This document shows, in pieces, positions 59,201-64,000 of a stretch of DNA of 64,000 bases. The number at the start of each line of letters is the position of its first letter. The stretch's first letter is position 1. The notes beneath the pieces were generated by a model. The model made no database searches. It was not told where the DNA came from and was given only the letters and a program-made list of their open reading frames with translations. Where the stretch lies: contig SFDX01000003.1 of assembly GCA_004557455.1 (NCBI GenBank), forward strand, positions 1 to 64,000, written 5' to 3'. The position numbers were made by a program, and so were the translations under genes. The stretch comes from Akkermansia muciniphila. Its GTDB lineage: Bacteria > Verrucomicrobiota > Verrucomicrobiia > Verrucomicrobiales > Akkermansiaceae.

Positions 59201-59296
59201 CACCCCTCAGCCCTGCAAGAGCGCGCGGGCGTGGGCGGCGGCAGCGGGTCCTGTGGTGCCGAGCATACGCATGAGCTCGGCGATACGGTCATCGTC
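59201..59296. repeat. recN 3' end, direct repeat B
   Basis: The in-place end of recN plus 6 bp after its stop; partner of 55896-55988. Confidence 0.88.
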
Positions 59297-60859
59297 ACAT
59301 ACCTCGCGGAGGCGCGAGACGGTGCGGCCGTGCTCGGTGTGCTTGGCGATGAGGTAGTGGTGATCCGCCAGAGCGGCCACCTGGGGGAAGTGGGTAATGG
59401 CGATGACCTGGTGGTCGCGGCCCAGTTCACGCATCTTCATGCCGACGGCGCGGGCGATTTCACCGCCCACGTTAGCGTCTATCTCGTCAAAGACGAGCAG
59501 GGGGGTATCATCCTGTTTGGCGAGCGCACTCTTGAGGGCCAGCATAACGCGTGCAAGCTCGCCGGAGGAAGCGATGAGGCGCAGAGGCTTGAGCGGCTCA
59601 CCGGGGTTCGGGCCGAAGAGGAAATCGACACCCTCGGCACCGTGCGGCCCGGGGGACTCCGTTGACTGCAGGTTCACCGAGAAGAGAGACTGTCGGAACC
59701 CGAGCTGTGCTGCGTGCCCCAGGAAGGCCCGCTCCAGGCGCGGCGCGGCCTTTTTGCGGGCGGCAGAGAGCACCGCCGCCGAGCGGAGCAGGGCGGCACG
59801 GCAGCGTTCCTCCTCCTCAGCCAAGGCAGCCAGACGATCCTCGCGGTTATCCACCTCCGCAAGCTTCTCCCGGCAGGCCTCGAGATGCGCCGAAACGGCA
59901 TCCCAATCCGCGCCGTACTTGCGCTTGAGTGTATCCAACAAAGCGACGCGCTCCTCCAATGCGGCCAAAGCGGCGGGATCTGCGCACAGATTATCGAGAT
60001 AATCACGCAATTTGTCATCCAAGTCCTCCAGCTCCTCCACCATGGACTCGATAGGCGCTATCCAAGCCGCCGCAGAGGCATCCAACCGCTCCAAGTCCCG
60101 CCCGTTGCGCACCAAGCGGCGCAGTTGGGTGAGCAGGCCCTCTTCATCCCCCTCCACCAGCTGCAGCATGGGCAGGGCCGTGTCCCGCAGGCGCGAGGAG
60201 TTGCGCGCGCGCTGCCAGCGTTCCTCCAGCCCAGCGATCTCCTCCGGGGTGAACCCGGCACTCTCGATTTCCTCCACCTGGTGGCGCAGGAAATCCAGCT
60301 CGCGCTCCGTTGCCATCTCACTCTCCAGCAGCTCGCGGTGGGCGCGGCGGGCTTCGGTCCAGGCCTGATAGGCCTCCGTATAGGCGCGGAGCAGGGGGGC
60401 ATCCTCCGCATAAGCATCCAACAAATCGAGCTGACGATCCGGTGCGGTCAGGGAGCGATGCGCCTCCGGGTGGTGCATATCCACCAAGCCGGATCCGATA
60501 CGGCGCAACAGATTGAGGGTAACGGGGGTACTGTTGATGAACTGCCTGTTACCCGTAGCCGTGATAACACGGCGGATGATAAGCGTCCCCTCCTCACAGG
60601 GCGGCACCCCCGCCTCCTCCAGCAGGGCGTTGACGGCACCGGGATGCGGCAGGTGAAACATGGCCGACACACAGCACTGCGTCTCCCCACTGCGGATGAG
60701 CCCTTTATCCGCACGCTCGCCGAGCACCAAGGCAATGCCGCCCATGATAACCGACTTACCGGCGCCGGTCTCGCCGGTGATGCCCAAGAAACCCGCGCAG
60801 GGCTCCCACACCAGTTCATCCACCAACGCCAGGTTTTGAATTTTGAGAAGTGCCAGCAT
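59207..60859 (-). CDS. recN: DNA repair protein RecN
   Basis: 550 residues from the ATG at 60859, normal RecN length. The N-terminal MLALLKIQNLALVDEL, Walker A GITGETGAGKSVIMGGI, a long coiled-coil middle (about 160-350), the ABC signature ASSGELARVMLALKSAL and Walker B LLVFDEIDANVGGEIA are all present. RecN is an SMC-like ATPase that acts at double-strand breaks. Its last ~30 codons are duplicated beyond the ankyrin gene. It is divergent from the MBL hydrolase and shares a palindromic promoter region with it. Confidence 0.95.
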   Translation of the reverse strand: MLALLKIQNLALVDELVWEPCAGFLGITGETGAGKSVIMGGIALVLGERADKGLIRSGETQCCVSAMFHLPHPGAVNALLEEAGVPPCEEGTLIIRRVITATGNRQFINSTPVTLNLLRRIGSGLVDMHHPEAHRSLTAPDRQLDLLDAYAEDAPLLRAYTEAYQAWTEARRAHRELLESEMATERELDFLRHQVEEIESAGFTPEEIAGLEERWQRARNSSRLRDTALPMLQLVEGDEEGLLTQLRRLVRNGRDLERLDASAAAWIAPIESMVEELEDLDDKLRDYLDNLCADPAALAALEERVALLDTLKRKYGADWDAVSAHLEACREKLAEVDNREDRLAALAEEEERCRAALLRSAAVLSAARKKAAPRLERAFLGHAAQLGFRQSLFSVNLQSTESPGPHGAEGVDFLFGPNPGEPLKPLRLIASSGELARVMLALKSALAKQDDTPLLVFDEIDANVGGEIARAVGMKMRELGRDHQVIAITHFPQVAALADHHYLIAKHTEHGRTVSRLREVCDDDRIAELMRMLGTTGPAAAAHARALLQG

Positions 60860-60869
60860 ATCTTTAGCC

Positions 60870-60898
60870 TTGCTTTGTGCCGCTATTATGGCATAATA
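60870..60898. promoter_or_regulatory. Divergent promoter region with palindromic -10
   Basis: TATTATGGCATAATA (60884-60898) is a perfect palindrome around one base and gives CATAAT -10 boxes on both strands. For the plus strand, TTGCTT (60870-60875) lies 16 bp before CATAAT (60892-60897). The minus-strand -35 toward recN is not clear. Confidence 0.55.
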
Positions 60899-60927
60899 TC
60901 CGCCGGATTGGAAACCAAAATTCAGGC

Positions 60928-61698
60928 ATGGAGATAATTTTCTTGGGATGCGGCACCTCCGTCGGAGTGCCGATGATAGGCTGCGACTGCCCCGTTTGCA
61001 CCTCAAACAACCCGAAAAATCGGCGCACGAGAGCCTCCGTGGCGGTGCGCAGCGGCGAGACAACCCTGTTGGTGGACAGCGGACCGGATCTGCACTGGCA
61101 GGCCCTGCGCGAGAACCTGCGGCGGCTGGATGCCGTGCTCTACACGCACGAACATTTGGACCATGTGGCGGGCTTTGATGAACTGCGCGCTTTTTGTTGG
61201 AGACGGGAGGACCCGCTGCCCCTGTATGCGGGGGCCGGCTGCCTGCACCAATTGCGCACCATGTATGCTTGGGCCTTCTGCAATCAATACCACGGTTATG
61301 TGCGACCGGAAGCGCATGAACACGGCAACACCCCCTTCTGCGTGGGCGACATCGAGGTGACACCCGTGCCTGTCTTGCACGGCACGGTAGAGACCTGCGG
61401 CTATGTATTCCGCTGCGGCGGGACGTCCTTCGGCTATGTACCGGATGTCAAGGAAATTCCCGAGACCTCCCGTCCCCTGTTGAAGGGCTTGACGGCCCTG
61501 GCCATGGATGGCCTGAATTTCGACAAGGCGCACCGCTCGCACATGAGCGTGCAGCAGAGCGCCGAGGAAATGCAGGCCTTGCGGGCCGAGTTGGGGGTGG
61601 TAACACACACCAGCCACAGCGTGGAGTACGAAGCCGTCAGCCGCAACCTGCCGAAAGGCGTTATTCTTGCGTACGACGGGCTGCGGCTCGAGCTGTAA
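60928..61698 (+). CDS. MBL-fold metallohydrolase (PhnP-like)
   Basis: 256 residues from the ATG at 60928. The metallo-beta-lactamase motif THEHLDHVAG (about residues 70-79) is complete. The N-terminal GCGTSVGVPMIGCDCPVC has the Cys-x-Cys-x-x-Cys cluster of PhnP-like phosphodiesterases. Later ligands are PVLHG, FGYVPDVKEI and a C-terminal TSHS. It probably hydrolyses a cyclic phosphate or similar ester in the cytoplasm. Its gene faces away from recN. Confidence 0.88.
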   Translation: MEIIFLGCGTSVGVPMIGCDCPVCTSNNPKNRRTRASVAVRSGETTLLVDSGPDLHWQALRENLRRLDAVLYTHEHLDHVAGFDELRAFCWRREDPLPLYAGAGCLHQLRTMYAWAFCNQYHGYVRPEAHEHGNTPFCVGDIEVTPVPVLHGTVETCGYVFRCGGTSFGYVPDVKEIPETSRPLLKGLTALAMDGLNFDKAHRSHMSVQQSAEEMQALRAELGVVTHTSHSVEYEAVSRNLPKGVILAYDGLRLEL

Positions 61699-64000
61699 TC
61701 AACGCCCCCGCGCCATCTGCCGCAGGCGCCACGCCGAGACGAACACGGGGAACAGGCCCATGATCAGCAGGTAAATGGCATCCCGCCAAATGGTCGACAC
61801 CGAGCCCTCGTCCGTCTCTTGGTCAATACTGCCGAAAAGCGGGGCCTGGCGCGGTGAGAGGAAGAAGCCCCGGTGCTCCGTCAGACGCGCATCTTTGCGG
61901 GCCGTCTTGACTCCCTCTTGCATGGTGACCAAACCTTTGTTGGAGAAGAAGAACTCCAGCGGCCGCGCATTCGGGTCGTCCTCCCGCTCCTCAAGCTCGC
62001 GCGTCAGGTCCTCGACCATCCGCGCATCCTCCGTCAGCACCGCCTTTCGTATGCGCCGCAGGAGCGAGCGCGCCTCATCCGCGCACGTTGCCGAGCCGTT
62101 GAGGAGCAGGGCCGTGCGTTGAATGAAGCGGATGCGCTCGCCGTCCGCGGAATCCTTCAACTCATCGCGGCGGTCGTTGATACGCGTATTCTCCAAATCC
62201 CAGCGATTCTCGGTTGTCTGCACCACAAAAAGCATCTCGAAGGCATAGCGCAGGGGGCAGAACTCCGCAATGAGGGGCACGGCTTTTGTTTTGATATCGT
62301 GCGTTGTTTCATCCTGGTAAGCCACGCGGTGGCGCAGGTTGGTGAAAGCGTGGCCGATGAACCCCGGCACCAGCTCCTCCGGCACCTTGGGGCTGAACTC
62401 GTTCATCTCATGGAACTGCACCAGAGCGCCCGCCAGCAGAATTTGCGGCACCAAAAGCAGGGGGACGATGTTCATGGCCGTGCGCGCCGAGGTCACCAGC
62501 GCCGACACCATCAGGGAGAGAGAGATGCCGATAAAGGCCGTCAGAGTCATCACCAACATATGCGGCCAGAACATATACTCGATCTCCAGAATCCGATGAC
62601 CCACGAGTAGGTAGAGCCCGCACTGCACGGCAGCAATCAGGGTGAGCACCAGCACTTTGGCCAGAAGATAACCGGAGATGAAAAGCTTGTAGTTACTCTC
62701 CCGCCGCAGCAGGGGCCGATCCCGCAGAACCTCGCAGGCGGCATCCGTCAACCCGAAGAACATCGCCAGCACCAGGGAGAGGAAGAGGAACTCGGTAATA
62801 TGCAGGGATTTATAGAACGTGTAGGGAGTATCCGAGGCCGCGCGCAGAGTGCCGGCTATCAGAAGCGCCAGCACAGGCCCCTCCAGCAGCATGGCGTATA
62901 ACCCCAAACGGCCGCGCACACGCGAAAGGAAAGTGCGGCTGACCCACAGACCGAAGAGACGCCGCAGCTCCGTTAGGGTGCGTCGCGGGAGGCGGGGGAT
63001 CTCCTTGTTCCGCAACTCCTCCGGTAATGCAGGCGGCACACTCTCCTTGCTGCCGAAGGCATAGCGCTCGAAGCGGTTCTGCCACAAAGAGGGATCACCG
63101 GGGCGGGAGACCTTGCGGAAGGGAGCTTCCAGCACCTCGAAGACGTAATCGGCACCCCCGGCGGTCTCGATGGCGGGCGGTATGTTCAGGTTCATTTCCT
63201 CGGCGGCCTCGCGGAAGTATGCCAACAGTTCCTCCGGCGTGCCCCAGAAGGCCATTTTGCCGTGCCGGTCCAGCAGCATCACCTTCTTGAAACGCATCAG
63301 GATGGAGGCGGCGGGGCGGTGCAGGGTGCAGATGAGGATGCGCCCGTTCGCCATATCACTGAGTGTATCAATCACCCGCTCCGCGTCACCGGAGGCCAGT
63401 CCGCTGATGGGTTCGTCGATCAGGAACACCTCCGCCGTGCCCGTCAGGTCCAGCCCGAGATTCAGGCGCGTGCGCTCGCCGTCCGAGATGGTGCGCTCGC
63501 CGCGGCGCCCGACACTGCGGCCTGCCAATTGTGAGATACCGACGTAATTGAGCACCGCCAGCACCCGCCGCATGCGGTCCGTGTGACCCAAGAAGGGTCG
63601 CCGCGCCACGGATGCCTGGTATACGTGCTCGCCGACTGTCATGGCTTCGTCCAGAATATCCTCCCGCGGGATGAAAGCGATATGGCGGCGCAGATTCTCG
63701 TTATTCGGCGTCAGACGCTCGCTGTTATACAAAACGGAACCGAAAGAAGGCGACAGGTGACCGGCCAGAATATTCAACAGCGTGCTCTTACCGGAGCCAC
63801 TGGGACCGAGGATGCACGCCATCTCGCCTCGGTTGAGCTCAAAGTCGATATTATCCACCACGCGCCCCGCACGCACAAAGTCACGCGTGAGCCCGCGCAC
63901 ACGCAGGGTAGCAATGGCGCCGGACTCCTCATCCAGCACGCCGGCAGAAAAACGGCAGCGCAGGTGCTGCACGGCGCTCAGGGAGATGAGATTGCCGTCC
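61699..64000 (-). CDS. ABC ATPase-permease fusion, 5' end beyond the window
   Basis: The frame is open to the window edge, giving at least 766 residues; the true start lies beyond 64000. An ABC ATPase (Walker A GPSGSGKST, Walker B VFLIDEPISGL) carries an altered signature, ISDGERTRL instead of LSGGQ. An ABC-2-type permease with about six helices follows; a large soluble loop (about 530-680 of the visible part) interrupts it before the last helix. The layout recalls ABCG-type half transporters. The substrate is unknown. The residues before the ATPase (GVLDEESGAIATLRVRGLTRDF) suggest another domain upstream. Confidence 0.85.
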   Translation of the reverse strand, partial: DGNLISLSAVQHLRCRFSAGVLDEESGAIATLRVRGLTRDFVRAGRVVDNIDFELNRGEMACILGPSGSGKSTLLNILAGHLSPSFGSVLYNSERLTPNNENLRRHIAFIPREDILDEAMTVGEHVYQASVARRPFLGHTDRMRRVLAVLNYVGISQLAGRSVGRRGERTISDGERTRLNLGLDLTGTAEVFLIDEPISGLASGDAERVIDTLSDMANGRILICTLHRPAASILMRFKKVMLLDRHGKMAFWGTPEELLAYFREAAEEMNLNIPPAIETAGGADYVFEVLEAPFRKVSRPGDPSLWQNRFERYAFGSKESVPPALPEELRNKEIPRLPRRTLTELRRLFGLWVSRTFLSRVRGRLGLYAMLLEGPVLALLIAGTLRAASDTPYTFYKSLHITEFLFLSLVLAMFFGLTDAACEVLRDRPLLRRESNYKLFISGYLLAKVLVLTLIAAVQCGLYLLVGHRILEIEYMFWPHMLVMTLTAFIGISLSLMVSALVTSARTAMNIVPLLLVPQILLAGALVQFHEMNEFSPKVPEELVPGFIGHAFTNLRHRVAYQDETTHDIKTKAVPLIAEFCPLRYAFEMLFVVQTTENRWDLENTRINDRRDELKDSADGERIRFIQRTALLLNGSATCADEARSLLRRIRKAVLTEDARMVEDLTRELEEREDDPNARPLEFFFSNKGLVTMQEGVKTARKDARLTEHRGFFLSPRQAPLFGSIDQETDEGSVSTIWRDAIYLLIMGLFPVFVSAWRLRQMARGR

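Noticed and set aside
59155..59430. Upstream extension of the large ankyrin frame to 59430
   Set aside because: It would overlap the recN C-terminus and has no ankyrin character; the promoter at 59161-59189 places the start at the GTG at 59154.

Overview
The window is a GC-rich bacterial chromosome segment. Gene content and protein style point to a Gram-negative host-associated bacterium, most likely Verrucomicrobiota near Akkermansia. Supporting signs are LPS genes (waaA, ELM1-like, glycosyltransferases), glycan-foraging enzymes (GH29 fucosidase, GH36 galactosidase, an N-acetylhexosamine-kinase-like gene beside a nucleotidyltransferase), a eukaryote-type branching enzyme, ProS type 3, and little Shine-Dalgarno use. 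The taxonomic call is inference. No rRNA, CRISPR array, IS element or prophage was seen. There is one tRNA gene, tRNA-Ala(GGC).

Layout. 1-3.7 kb: tRNA-Ala, hrpB helicase and a secreted thioredoxin-like protein, all minus. 3.86-15.0 kb: a tightly packed nine-gene plus-strand operon. It holds a PAAR-like protein, TssJ-like lipoprotein, TssK, TssL, a very long TssM and TssA, then a small lipoprotein, a GxSxG alpha/beta-hydrolase lipoprotein and a left-handed beta-helix protein. This is the trans-envelope and baseplate-adaptor part of a type VI secretion system; no sheath, Hcp, VgrG or ClpV lies in the window. 15.0-18.6 kb: coaD, a small membrane protein and an FKBP (minus), then a Sel1/ankyrin fusion gene followed by a duplicated, truncated copy of its own 5' end. 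18.8-28.9 kb: M50 protease, proS, a secreted unknown, rsmD, waaA, two ABC half-exporters and a LOG-family protein. 29-38.8 kb: a possible AP2-like small protein, khpB, a secreted unknown, GH36, a HigBA-type module whose toxin has an in-frame stop, glgB, a SUFU-domain protein, GH29 fucosidase and a pseudokinase-like protein. 38.8-49.4 kb: a large secreted unknown, PfkB kinase, ligA, tatD, a nucleotidyltransferase/kinase pair, an AEC transporter and a proline-rich repeat membrane protein. 49.4-55.8 kb: a minus-strand operon purE-pyrR-pyrB-pyrC'-ELM1-GT-GT. 55.9-61 kb: a 1057-residue ankyrin protein placed between recN and a second, diverged copy of the recN 3' end. 60.9-64 kb: an MBL-fold hydrolase and an ABC ATPase/permease fusion that runs off the window.

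Two patterns cut across the window. First, many genes have a near-consensus promoter (TTGnnn, usually 17 bp, TAnnnT) whose -10 hexamer ends about 5-11 nt before the start codon, often exactly 6 nt. Such mRNAs would be leaderless or nearly so. This pattern also supports several GTG starts. Second, both ankyrin genes are bounded by direct repeats made of coding DNA, with the ankyrin stop codon inside the downstream copy. This suggests these genes are gained or rearranged by recombination.
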